Assembly: GCA_964420405.1 (NCBI GenBank)
Contig: CAYQTL010000011.1
Coordinates: forward strand, 43,746 to 107,745
Source of the DNA: CAYQTL01 sp964420405
Lineage (GTDB): Bacteria; Acidobacteriota; Thermoanaerobaculia; Thermoanaerobaculales; Sulfomarinibacteraceae
Direction: 5' to 3'
DNA: 64,000 bases
The notes beneath the pieces were generated by a model, which saw nothing but the letters and a program-made list of their open reading frames with translations, did no database searches and had not been told where the DNA came from. Below are positions 56,056-63,780 of the stretch, one piece after another; position 1 is the first letter of the stretch, and each line of letters begins with the position of its first letter. The position numbers were made by a program, and so were the translations under genes.

Positions 56056-56596
56056 GCTCGACCCCTTCCGCGAGCTCGTCGAGCAGCCCGGCGCGGTCGA
56101 ACAGCTCGAAGTAGGCTCGCACCCGCCCGCCGTCGAGGGGCGGGCCGAGGGCGGCCACCTCGAGCAGGCGGCGGATGTCGGCGGCGTCGGTCCGCTCCCG
56201 CTCGGGGTCGTTGACCATCCCCTGCAGCTTGAGGCCGATCAGGTCCTCCCGCCGGACCACCGGCACCGTCAGCCCGCCGACGTCCCGGGGCTCGGCCTCC
56301 GCCAGCATCCGGCGCGAGTGGGGCCGACGGGCGTGCAGCACGTCCACCGGGCACAGGCCGGGTCCGCCGCCGGTGAAATGGGAGCTCTCCTTCCACCGGT
56401 GCTCCACTCGGAAGCCCGCGTCCTCGAGCGCGGCATCGAGTCGGGGCAGCGCCTCTTCGTCCACCAGCAGGTCGAGGTCGAGGGTGGTCCGGGGCACGCC
56501 GTGGACGCCGAGCGCCACCGCCCCGATCACCGCCCACTCGTGCTCCGCCGGGTCGAGGGCGCCGGCGACGAAACCGAGGACCGCGCGGATGCTCAT
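56042..56596 (-). CDS. Nucleotidyltransferase-fold protein (AbiEii/DUF6036-like)
   Basis: 184 residues. WAVIGAVALGVHGVPRTTLD followed by LDLLVDEEAL is the minimal nucleotidyltransferase start (G-x-A-x-x-x-H-G...R-x-T-x-D-x-D), here with the two metal Asp in TLDLDLLV and a third acidic residue likely in CPVDVLHA. RREDLIGLKLQGMVND-x-RTDAADI matches the conserved helix of AbiEii-like proteins. Members include type IV toxin parts; no classical antitoxin is present. Its start overlaps the stop of the glycosyltransferase-like gene by 4 nt. Confidence 0.78.
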   Translation of the reverse strand: MSIRAVLGFVAGALDPAEHEWAVIGAVALGVHGVPRTTLDLDLLVDEEALPRLDAALEDAGFRVEHRWKESSHFTGGGPGLCPVDVLHARRPHSRRMLAEAEPRDVGGLTVPVVRREDLIGLKLQGMVNDPERERTDAADIRRLLEVAALGPPLDGGRVRAYFELFDRAGLLDELAEGVEHALA

Positions 56597-57477
56597 GGGG
56601 TCAGGATAGCGTCGTCGGGGTGATCCCGCCGAGCGTCGACGACGGTGGCGGTGTCGGGATCTCGAAGGAGCCGAGGCCTGCCGCGTACCGCCTGCCGGAG
56701 CTCCGGGTCGCTCGGGTAGCCTCCCAGCACCACGACGGCGCCGCGCTGGCGGAGGATGTTCCGCCCGGCGCCCGCATGGAGGGCCACGGGCCGGCGATCC
56801 GCGTCCGCCAGGTCGTGCTGGAGGGCGATCCGGCTCCACGGGTTCTCGGCCACGACGGGCTCGTCCGCTCGGGTGGTCTCGGCGACGACCCGGGCGACCG
56901 GCCTCCAGTCCGGCCTGCCGTGGCGAAGGTGCCGGACGGTTTCGACGCCCAGCGCGAAGCTGACGTGGATCCAGAGGCCCGCCGCCAGGATCAGACCGAG
57001 GCCGACCGCGGCACCGGGCCGCGGCGTCCGCCGGAGGTGCTCGGCGGCGACGAGCGACGCCGTGACTGCGAGCAGCAGGAACGGGTACGGGCGGAGCTCC
57101 TGCGAGTAGCGCACGTGGAACGGCGACAGCGCGCAGACGGCGCCGGCGATCAGCGCGACGTCGCGGCCGACCCGCGATCGGATCCAGATCGCCAGGAGCA
57201 CGATGGACGCGAGCCCGGCAGCGATCGGGACCAGCCGGAGTGAGGTCTCGTCGAGGCCGAGCCGACGGAAGATCCACAGCACGGCGACGCACAGCGGCGA
57301 GTTCTCGGCGTCCTCCGAGAGCCGGTGCACGACCTCGCCGGGCGCGAGGTCCAGGAGTCGGAGAGTGAGGATCTCGTCGAGCCACGCCGAGAAGGTGCCG
57401 AGGTTCGAGACCCGGATCAGCGCGGCGACTCCGACGATGGCGGCGAGGGCGATGTGGAACCGGCGGCGCCTGCTCAC
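56593..57477 (-). CDS. Short GT39-like membrane protein, possibly shortened
   Basis: 294 residues. N-terminal RVSNLGTFSAWLDEILTLRL has the DE pair of ArnT/PMT-type enzymes; FHVRYSQELRPYPFLLLAV is the second family block. After about six membrane helices it jumps at about residue 175 into a soluble region (WRPVARVVAETTRADEPVVA...), whereas relatives have several more helices. Either an internal deletion or a compact subgroup. GTG 57477 begins just before the first helix. Coupled to the nucleotidyltransferase gene by overlap. Confidence 0.65.
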   Translation of the reverse strand: MSRRRRFHIALAAIVGVAALIRVSNLGTFSAWLDEILTLRLLDLAPGEVVHRLSEDAENSPLCVAVLWIFRRLGLDETSLRLVPIAAGLASIVLLAIWIRSRVGRDVALIAGAVCALSPFHVRYSQELRPYPFLLLAVTASLVAAEHLRRTPRPGAAVGLGLILAAGLWIHVSFALGVETVRHLRHGRPDWRPVARVVAETTRADEPVVAENPWSRIALQHDLADADRRPVALHAGAGRNILRQRGAVVVLGGYPSDPELRQAVRGRPRLLRDPDTATVVDARRDHPDDAILTP

Positions 57478-57647
57478 GGCTCCGGCCTTCCCGGATGCCA
57501 CCAGCCACCACCTTCGCAATGCCCGCCGTTGTCGTCGTTGCTGGTCTTGTGCCTCCACCCCTCGGCGAATCCTGGGGGCGGCGGAGCCGCGTCCGGGATT
57601 CGCCGAGGGCGGGCGATTGGCGGGGAACCGGGCGTCCGGATTGCGTC

Positions 57648-57733
57648 GGGATCGGGATCGGGATCGGGATCGGGAACGGGAACGGGATCGGGAACGGGAT
57701 CGGGATCGGAACTGGGACCGGGAACGGGATCGG
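57648..57733 (+). repeat. Longest hexamer array (13 GGG tracts)
   Basis: GGG at 57648, 57654 ... 57702, then GG at 57708, GGG at 57714, 57720, 57726, GG at 57732, all in one 6-nt register over 87 nt. Units GGGATC and GGGAAC mix irregularly, with one GGGACC. It lies 4 nt from the end of the sugar-phosphate transferase gene. 57478-57647 also holds an inverted pair CGGCGAATCC / GGATTCGCCG at 57571 and 57594. Confidence 0.9.
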
Positions 57734-57736
57734 AAA

Positions 57737-59167
57737 TCATGCGGCGCCGCGGGCGGAGAGGACGGCGGGGACGGTCCGGGCGAGGATCTTGAGGTCGAGC
57801 CACAACGACCACTGGTCGATGTAGGCGAGGTCGAGGGCGATCCAGTGGTTGAAGTCGTCGAGGGCGGCGCGGCCCGAGACCTGCCACAGGCCGGTGATGC
57901 CGGGCTTCATCGACAGCCGCCGGCGCTGCCAGCGCTCGTAGCGCTCGACCTCCTCGGGCAGCGGCGGTCGCGGGCCGACGAGGGACATGTGGCCGACGAG
58001 GACGTTGGCGAGCTGGGGCAGCTCGTCGAGCGAGAACCGCCGCAGGATTCGGCCGACCGGGGTCACGCGTGGGTCGCGACGGGCCTTGAAGGCCGGGCCG
58101 TGGACCTCGTTGAGGTGGGCGACCTCGTCCAGGTGGCGGTCGGCGTCGGCCACCATGGTGCGGAACTTGTAGAGCGTGAACCGGCGTCCGTTGAGCCCGC
58201 AGCGGACCTGGCGGTACAGCACCGGCCCGCGGGAGGTGAGGGCGATCGCGACCGCGACCAGCAGCAGCAGCGGCGCCAGCACCACCAGGCCGACGGCCGA
58301 CACCACGAGGTCCACCAGCCGCTTGACGAACGCCGGGAACGGCGCCGCCGGGGCGTTGGTGAAGGTCAGCAGCGGGATTCCCTCGAGGTCGTCGAGCACC
58401 ACCCGGGCCTTCATGTGGGGGAAGAACAGCGCGACGCGGGCGCGGATCCCGAGCTCGGAGCACAGCAGCACCGACTCCTCGAAGTCGTCGAGCTGGCGGC
58501 GCGACAGCACGAACATGACCTCGTCGACGACCTGCTCCTGCAGGATCCGGGGCAGGTCGTCGCCGCCGCCGAGCACAGGCAGGCCCGCGAAGGCGGCCGG
58601 CCGGTCGCCGTCGGGGGCGACGAACCCGAGCAGCCGGAGGCCCCAGTGGGGGTGGGCGAGGACGATCTGCGCCACCTCCTCGGCGCGAGGGTTGATGCCG
58701 ACGATGAGCATGGTGCGGTAGTTGAGGCCGCGGCTGCGGACCCGCCGCGCGATCAGGCGCAGGGCGATCTTCTCGCCCACCAGCAGCGCCAGCGCGAGGA
58801 CGCCGAACAGGGCGAGGAACGGTCGCGACACGAAGTCGAGGCGCAGCAGCCAGCCGCTGGCGGCGAGCATGAGCGTGCCGAGGGCGACGACCTCGACCAC
58901 CTGCCACACCTCGCGGGACAGGGCGACTGTGCGGCGCGAGGTGTAGGTCTCCAGCGACACCAGCAGCACGGTGAAGATGGCGAGCACCAGCGGCAGCAGC
59001 CCCAGGTAGCGGGACAGCGGGTAGAGCTCGGTCGGGAAGAGCGCCGGCAGGAGCTGGGGCGCGACGTGGGAGCGCAGCCACCAGGCGAGCATGAACGCCA
59101 CCGTGGTGAGGACCAGGTCCGTGGTCCACACCCAGTAGGCGACCGCCTTGGCGCGCTCCTTCAGCAC
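57737..59167 (-). CDS. Undecaprenyl-phosphate sugar phosphotransferase (WcaJ/WbaP type)
   Basis: 476 residues. Four N-terminal membrane helices, CoA-binding-like Rossmann domain (TMLIVGINPRAEEVAQIVL), one more helix (VSAVGLVVLAPLLLLVAVAI) and the bacterial sugar transferase domain: LYKFRTMVADAD, DPRVTPVGRILRRFSLDELP, SLVGPRPPLPEEV, KPGITGLWQVSGRA. Transfers a sugar-1-phosphate to undecaprenyl phosphate to start polysaccharide synthesis. GTG 59167 overlaps the stop of the GT4 gene, so the three minus-strand genes form one operon. Confidence 0.94.
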   Translation of the reverse strand: MLKERAKAVAYWVWTTDLVLTTVAFMLAWWLRSHVAPQLLPALFPTELYPLSRYLGLLPLVLAIFTVLLVSLETYTSRRTVALSREVWQVVEVVALGTLMLAASGWLLRLDFVSRPFLALFGVLALALLVGEKIALRLIARRVRSRGLNYRTMLIVGINPRAEEVAQIVLAHPHWGLRLLGFVAPDGDRPAAFAGLPVLGGGDDLPRILQEQVVDEVMFVLSRRQLDDFEESVLLCSELGIRARVALFFPHMKARVVLDDLEGIPLLTFTNAPAAPFPAFVKRLVDLVVSAVGLVVLAPLLLLVAVAIALTSRGPVLYRQVRCGLNGRRFTLYKFRTMVADADRHLDEVAHLNEVHGPAFKARRDPRVTPVGRILRRFSLDELPQLANVLVGHMSLVGPRPPLPEEVERYERWQRRRLSMKPGITGLWQVSGRAALDDFNHWIALDLAYIDQWSLWLDLKILARTVPAVLSARGAA

Positions 59168-60252
59168 AGGCCCTCCAGCACCCGCTCGTAGGCGGCGGCC
59201 ACGTCGGCCCAGCGGAACCGGCGCTCGACCCGGTCGCGGGCGCGGTCGGCGAGCTCGGCGAGCCGCGTCTCGTCGTGGAGCAGCTCGCCGAGCACCCCCT
59301 CCAACGCCCGCGGCCCGTCGAACCGGAACCGCAGGCCGGCGTCGGCCACCACCTCGCGGTTCTCAGGGGTGTCATAGTACAGAACGGGCCGGGCGGCCCC
59401 CATCGCCTCGACCAGGGCGGGGTGGGTGCCGCCGACCTCGGTGGCGTGGACGTAGACGCGGCAGCCGAACAGCAGCTGGCGGTAGCCGTCGCCGTAGATC
59501 GGCCCCGGCAGCACCACCCGCCCGTCCGCCAGCTCGCGCACCCGGCGGGTCAGCCCGGGCGCGTAGGGCGCGCCGCCCACCATCACCAGGGGCAGGTCGC
59601 CGCCGACCCGGCGGTAGGCGGCCGCCACCCGGTCGGGGTTGTTCTCGGGCTCGAAGCGGGACACGTACAGCACGAAGCCGCCGGGCTCGAGACCGAGCCG
59701 GTCGAGCACGTCGCCGCCGGCCGGCGGCTCGAGGTCGCCGCCGTAGGCGATCATCTCGGAGGTCGCGCGGTAGCTGCGGCGGTAGTAGCGGCGGATCACC
59801 TCGGCGTCGGTCACCAGCCGGTCGGGCACCAGCGCGGCCAGGCGCTCGCACAGCCGGTAGTAGGAGCGGCCGGCGAGCCCCCACTTGCGGCGCTTGCGCT
59901 CCAGCCCGTCGACGTTGAGGGCGACCGGCACGCCGCCGAGCTGGAGGATGCGAACGAAGGGCGCGTTGGCGGCGTTGCACACGAGGGCCGCGTCGAAACG
60001 CTCGAGCGCCGCGTGGACCGCGCACACGAAGGTGTGGGAGACGGTCTCGAGGTGCTTGCGGCGGATCGCCGGCAGGACCACCACCCGCATGCCGCGGTGG
60101 CACCGGAGCGACCGGTCGACGAAGCCCGGCCTGCCGTACACCGTCACGTCGTGTCCCCGCTCCACCAGCCGTCGTCCGAGCTCCTCGGCGAGGGTCTCGA
60201 AGCCGCCGTAGGCGGCCGGCACGCCGCGGGTCCCCAGGATCGCGATCCTCAC
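59161..60252 (-). CDS. GT4-like glycosyltransferase with DUF1972 start
   Basis: 363 residues, two Rossmann domains. IAILGTRGVPAAYGGFETLA is the DUF1972/rhamnosyltransferase-like start; VTVYGRPGFVD; YVSRFEPENNPDRV; and the donor-site segment ATEVGGTHPALVEAMGAARP with the E-x7-E pattern. Adds a sugar, perhaps rhamnose, to the growing glycan. GTG 60252 overlaps the upstream GT2 stop by 4 nt. Confidence 0.9.
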   Translation of the reverse strand: MRIAILGTRGVPAAYGGFETLAEELGRRLVERGHDVTVYGRPGFVDRSLRCHRGMRVVVLPAIRRKHLETVSHTFVCAVHAALERFDAALVCNAANAPFVRILQLGGVPVALNVDGLERKRRKWGLAGRSYYRLCERLAALVPDRLVTDAEVIRRYYRRSYRATSEMIAYGGDLEPPAGGDVLDRLGLEPGGFVLYVSRFEPENNPDRVAAAYRRVGGDLPLVMVGGAPYAPGLTRRVRELADGRVVLPGPIYGDGYRQLLFGCRVYVHATEVGGTHPALVEAMGAARPVLYYDTPENREVVADAGLRFRFDGPRALEGVLGELLHDETRLAELADRARDRVERRFRWADVAAAYERVLEGLC

Positions 60253-61274
60253 GGCCCGTCGAGCTCCTCGGTCCACCCGGTCCTACGGAACCAGCGCCGG
60301 AGGCGTCGGGAGGGCTCGGTGCGGCGGCTCAGGACCCAACGTCGGCGGAACGCGGCGTCCGAGCGCAGGCGCCACAGCGCGGCCAGGCCCGGCAGCGACG
60401 AGGTCTCGACCGTCAGGCACGCGCCGACGACCGCGAGGTCGCGCACAAGCCACCACGGCAGGCAGCCGAGGTGCCAGCCGACGTCGGCGCAGTGCCAGCG
60501 CAGCAGGAACCGGTTGCGGACCGACAGGCGGTTGACGAACGCGTGGCCGCGGCGGCCGTCCTCGGGCCGGAAGCCGCGGGCGTGGACCGCGGTCGCGGTC
60601 GGGACGTACAGGCAGCGCCAGCCTCGCCACTGCAGGCGCCACGCCAGCTCGGCGTCCTCCCGGTAGGCGAAGAAGCTCTCGGCCAGCACCTGCCCGTCGG
60701 GGTAGGCGACATCGGCGAGCGCGTCGCGGCGCAGCAGCACCGCCGCGCCGGTGCCACCGAACACCCACGCCGGCCTCCCGTAGCGGCCGTCGTCGGGCTC
60801 GCCGGCGCCGCGGTCGAGGTGGCGGCCCGAAGGCGTCACCACCATGCCGCAGGCGTCGAGGGCGGGGGCCGGCTCGAGACCGGGGCCGCGGGCTCGCAGC
60901 AGCCGTCCGGTGACGGCGGCGATCCGGTCCCGCTCGGGGCGGGCGTCGGCCGCGCCGAGCAGCTCGGCCGCGAAGCCGGGCGCCGGGGCGCAGTCGGGGT
61001 TGAGCAGCAGAGCCCACGGGGCGCGACCGCGGGCCAGGCCGCGGTTGACGGCCGCCGCGAAACCGGTGTTGCGGTCCTCGCGCAGCACCTCGAGCGGGAG
61101 GCGCCCCGCACGCCGCTCGGCCTCCTCGGCGCTGCCGTCGGCGGAGGCGTTGTCGACCACGGTCACCGAGGCCGGCGGGAGCTCGGCCCCGGCGGTGGCG
61201 GCGAGCACCGCGCCGAGGGTCGACGCGTGGTCGCGGCACACGACGACGACGTCGTAGGAACCGGTCTCCGCCAC
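60249..61274 (-). CDS. Family 2 glycosyltransferase (rhamnosyltransferase-like)
   Basis: 341 residues. VVVVCRDHASTLGAVL, VTVVDNASADGS, NTGFAAAVNRGLA, LLLNPDCAPAPG (the D-x-D position appears as NPD), FGGTGAAVLLRRDALADV and FFAYREDAELAWRLQ with the catalytic ED. This pattern fits rhamnosyl-type GT2. First gene of the polysaccharide operon. GTG 61274 is 6 nt after a CACCAT box (leaderless type). Confidence 0.9.
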   Translation of the reverse strand: MAETGSYDVVVVCRDHASTLGAVLAATAGAELPPASVTVVDNASADGSAEEAERRAGRLPLEVLREDRNTGFAAAVNRGLARGRAPWALLLNPDCAPAPGFAAELLGAADARPERDRIAAVTGRLLRARGPGLEPAPALDACGMVVTPSGRHLDRGAGEPDDGRYGRPAWVFGGTGAAVLLRRDALADVAYPDGQVLAESFFAYREDAELAWRLQWRGWRCLYVPTATAVHARGFRPEDGRRGHAFVNRLSVRNRFLLRWHCADVGWHLGCLPWWLVRDLAVVGACLTVETSSLPGLAALWRLRSDAAFRRRWVLSRRTEPSRRLRRWFRRTGWTEELDGP

Positions 61275-61280
61275 GCCGGC

Positions 61281-61286
61281 ATGGTG
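61281..61286 (-). promoter_or_regulatory. -10 box for the polysaccharide operon
   Basis: CACCAT on the minus strand, 6 nt before GTG 61274. Confidence 0.4.
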
Positions 61287-61373
61287 GCACACGCCGCCGG
61301 AGGGCGCCAGCGAGGGGGCGGGCGCAGGCGACCGCGAGTGCCCGCAGCGCCGGCTTGCTCGTGCGCTCCGCGC

Positions 61374-61560
61374 CCGGCGACTCCCCCGGGATGAGCGGGC
61401 GGTTGACGGCCGCCCCACCCGCCCTCTTCGACCCCCAGTGGCCTCGACCGCAGCCGCTTCCTCCGGTGGGTTCCGAGCCGGCAGGCGCTGTTCGAGCCTG
61501 GCGCCTGCGACGTGCGGGAGCCCGCGACGGCCTGCGAAGCGTGCCAGCTGGAAGCTGGCG
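61374..61560 (+). repeat. Dispersed 115-bp repeat joined to a hairpin unit
   Basis: 61374-61480 matches 63781-63895 (CCCGGGATGAGCGGGCGGTT, CCACCCGCCCTCTTCGACCC, CCCAGTGGCCTCGACCGCAG). 61500-61560 adds the hairpin family with GCCAGCTGGAAGCTGGC at 61543-61559 (perfect). No gene in 61287-61634. Confidence 0.8.
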
Positions 61561-61634
61561 CTACGGAGCGGCTCCCAGCCGGCGCGCGATCGTTCGAGCC
61601 CGGCGGGTCGGCGTGCGACGCGGGTTGGCCGCCG

Positions 61635-63356
61635 CTACCGTCGCGGGGCGCGACGCAGCTCGAGCCACTGCTCGAGGATCCTCGGATCGGGGCCGCGACG
61701 GCCGGACACCCGGCGGGGCGCCGCAGGGTCGCCGCCGGCGTCGAGCACGTCGAGGCGGCCCGGGGCCGAGACCACCGGAACCGAGGCTCTGACCTCGCAG
61801 CGGTACTCGCCGGCGTCGGCGGGGCTGACGTCGTACAGCTGCAGCCGGGCCGTCCGGGCGCCGACGACCGTGTCGGAGTCCTCCAGCGGGATGCCGTTGC
61901 GGCTCCAGCGGTAGCCGAGGTGTGCACCGCCGCCGACGACCTCCACCGACAGCTCGGCCGTGCCGCCGACGGCCGCCTGGATGGCGCCGGGATGGCGGAG
62001 GATCTCCGGCGTCGGGTCCCGCGACAGCCAGACGTCGAGTCGGACCGGATCACCGAACGGGAGGCCGTCCGGTCCGACCATCCGGTACAGCACGGACACC
62101 GGCTCGACGGCACCGGTGTCGCCGCCGGTGACCAGGGGGATCTCGAGCGCGACCGTCGCCGACGGCCGGATCAGGCGTTCGGCCGGCAGCGTCACGTCCA
62201 CTGCCGACCAGCCGATCGGGACGCGGAGCGGCTCGAGCCGGTAACCGCCGCCGGCGGACCACGTGGTGGTGCCGGTGTTGCGCAGCACCACCCGGGCGCC
62301 GATGGGCGACACGAACCGGGCGTACAGCACGCGGTCGCCGGACACCCGCTCGCCGTCGTCGAACTCGGCCACCGCGACGGCGTTGCGGTAGGCGAGAGCC
62401 GCCTGCTTCGGGTCGAACCCGGGCGGCGGACCGAGGATGCCCCAGCTCAGGCGCGGATCGCCGCTGTCCGCGAGCTCGTAGAAGAACACCTTGTCGACCC
62501 AGCCGAGACCGGTCCCGGGACGGAACAGGCGGTCGACCAGGGAGGTGTAGAACAGCGCCTGGACCGTCTCGCCGCCGTCTGCCGACTGGAGGCCGGTCTC
62601 GGTCAGCCACAGCGGCCGCCCCCACCAGCCGCTCCGCTGCAGGACACGCCGCAGCGCGTCGTCCTCCCACGGCCAGTCGGGGTCGCGGTCGAGCTTGTCG
62701 ATGACGCTGTCGGCGGAGACGCCCGACGGGTACACGTGGTGGGCGAGCACGTCGAGACCGCCGGAGGCCGCCGCGAGCACGTCGGCGAGCCAGTCGTCCC
62801 AGTGGCCGTTGGACAGGTGGGCCAGGTCCGGCCCGACGCGGAGGGCGTCCGGATCGGCGAGGGCGACCGCCGCCAGGCCCGGGCGCAGGATCTCGTCGAT
62901 GTACTGCCTGCGCGAGCCCTCCCAGAAGCGCTCCAGGTTGGGCTCGTTCCAGAAGCCCCAGGCGTCGACCCGGCCGCGGTAGCGGGCCGCCGCTCGGTAG
63001 CAGAGCTCGGCCCACAGGTCCGGGTCCCGCGGAACGCCGATGATCGGCTCCCCGTCCGTGGCCCACTCCGGGGTTCCGGCGATGGTGGCGTAGATCCTGA
63101 AGCCGCGCTGGCGGATCCGCTCCACGACCTCGTCGTACAGGCTCCAGTCGAGCTCGTCGGGGGACGGCGCGACGAGTGCCCAGATGAAGTCGACGCGGAC
63201 CCACTCGACGCCGTCGCCGGCGACGCGGTCGAGGGCGTCGGGCGGGCCGAGGTGGACGTTGAGTCCGAACGGCGACGCCGTCGCCAGGCCCGCGGCCACG
63301 AGCACCGCTGCCGCCAGAGCGCTCACGCCGCACCACGTCAGGGTGCGGCGCACCAC
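61635..63356 (-). CDS. Secreted clan-A glycoside hydrolase with C-terminal Ig-like domain
   Basis: About 573 residues. Signal peptide VVRRTLTWCGVSALAAAVLV (1-25). TIM-barrel hydrolase (about 30-380): WVRVDFIWALVAP, AWGFWNEPNLERFW (acid/base Glu of the NEP motif), LAHHVYPSG and LWLTETGLQSADG (nucleophile Glu). Then a beta-sandwich (about 380-480) and an Ig-like domain (ILRHPGAIQAAVGGTAELSV ... YRWSRNGIPLEDSD ... DAGEYRCEV with paired Cys logic). Resembles GH39/GH5-type enzymes; the target is a polysaccharide, possibly the product of the adjacent operon. Start uncertain among three GTG codons (63359, 63356, 63353). Confidence 0.83.
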   Translation of the reverse strand: MVRRTLTWCGVSALAAAVLVAAGLATASPFGLNVHLGPPDALDRVAGDGVEWVRVDFIWALVAPSPDELDWSLYDEVVERIRQRGFRIYATIAGTPEWATDGEPIIGVPRDPDLWAELCYRAAARYRGRVDAWGFWNEPNLERFWEGSRRQYIDEILRPGLAAVALADPDALRVGPDLAHLSNGHWDDWLADVLAAASGGLDVLAHHVYPSGVSADSVIDKLDRDPDWPWEDDALRRVLQRSGWWGRPLWLTETGLQSADGGETVQALFYTSLVDRLFRPGTGLGWVDKVFFYELADSGDPRLSWGILGPPPGFDPKQAALAYRNAVAVAEFDDGERVSGDRVLYARFVSPIGARVVLRNTGTTTWSAGGGYRLEPLRVPIGWSAVDVTLPAERLIRPSATVALEIPLVTGGDTGAVEPVSVLYRMVGPDGLPFGDPVRLDVWLSRDPTPEILRHPGAIQAAVGGTAELSVEVVGGGAHLGYRWSRNGIPLEDSDTVVGARTARLQLYDVSPADAGEYRCEVRASVPVVSAPGRLDVLDAGGDPAAPRRVSGRRGPDPRILEQWLELRRAPRR

Positions 63357-63493
63357 CACTTCACCCCTCGAACCCCTCACGATCGCCGCAACCTGACGCG
63401 AGAGGCGCGCATTCCGGGGGGGCCGGCGCCCCCGCGTCACCGCCATCCCGCCGCTGACCCCGTCGTCGCCGCCGACCCTGCGGTCGCATCGGA

Positions 63494-63575
63494 TCATGAT
63501 GCGGACGCGGACACGGGCGCGGACGCGGGAAGGCGGCCGCCGCCATCGGGAACGGGATCGGGACCGGGATCGGAC
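63494..63575 (+). repeat. Composite-element end with G-tract array
   Basis: GCGGACGCGGACACGGGCGC run, then GCCGCCATC and GGG at 63548, 63554, 63560, 63566 (GGGAAC, GGGATC, GGGACC, GGGATC). 63357-63493 shows nothing recognised. Confidence 0.75.
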
Positions 63576-63597
63576 CGGAGGCGAACGGCGGGCGGAG

Positions 63598-63660
63598 CTC
63601 GTGGGAGGTCCTTCGACTCCCGTCACGCCATCCGGCGTGCCGGTCGCTCAGAACGACGGT
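63598..63660 (-). repeat. TCATCC-type repeat copy
   Basis: CTCGTGGGAGGTCCTTCGAC ... GGTCGCTCAGAACGACG, the same family as 33659-33710 and 41800-41857, reverse orientation. Confidence 0.6.
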
Positions 63661-63780
63661 GTGGGGCGACCGCCGCTCCCCCACGTCGTCCGTCGTGCGG
63701 GGCGCCGGCGGGCCTCCGGCGGCGTCCGCGAAGGGCGGCGTCCCGGAGCGCCGGCTCCCCGCAGCGCCGGCGTGCGCGTG

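Noticed and set aside
57648..57733. CRISPR array
   Set aside because: Repeats are 6 nt with no spacers and no cas genes are near.
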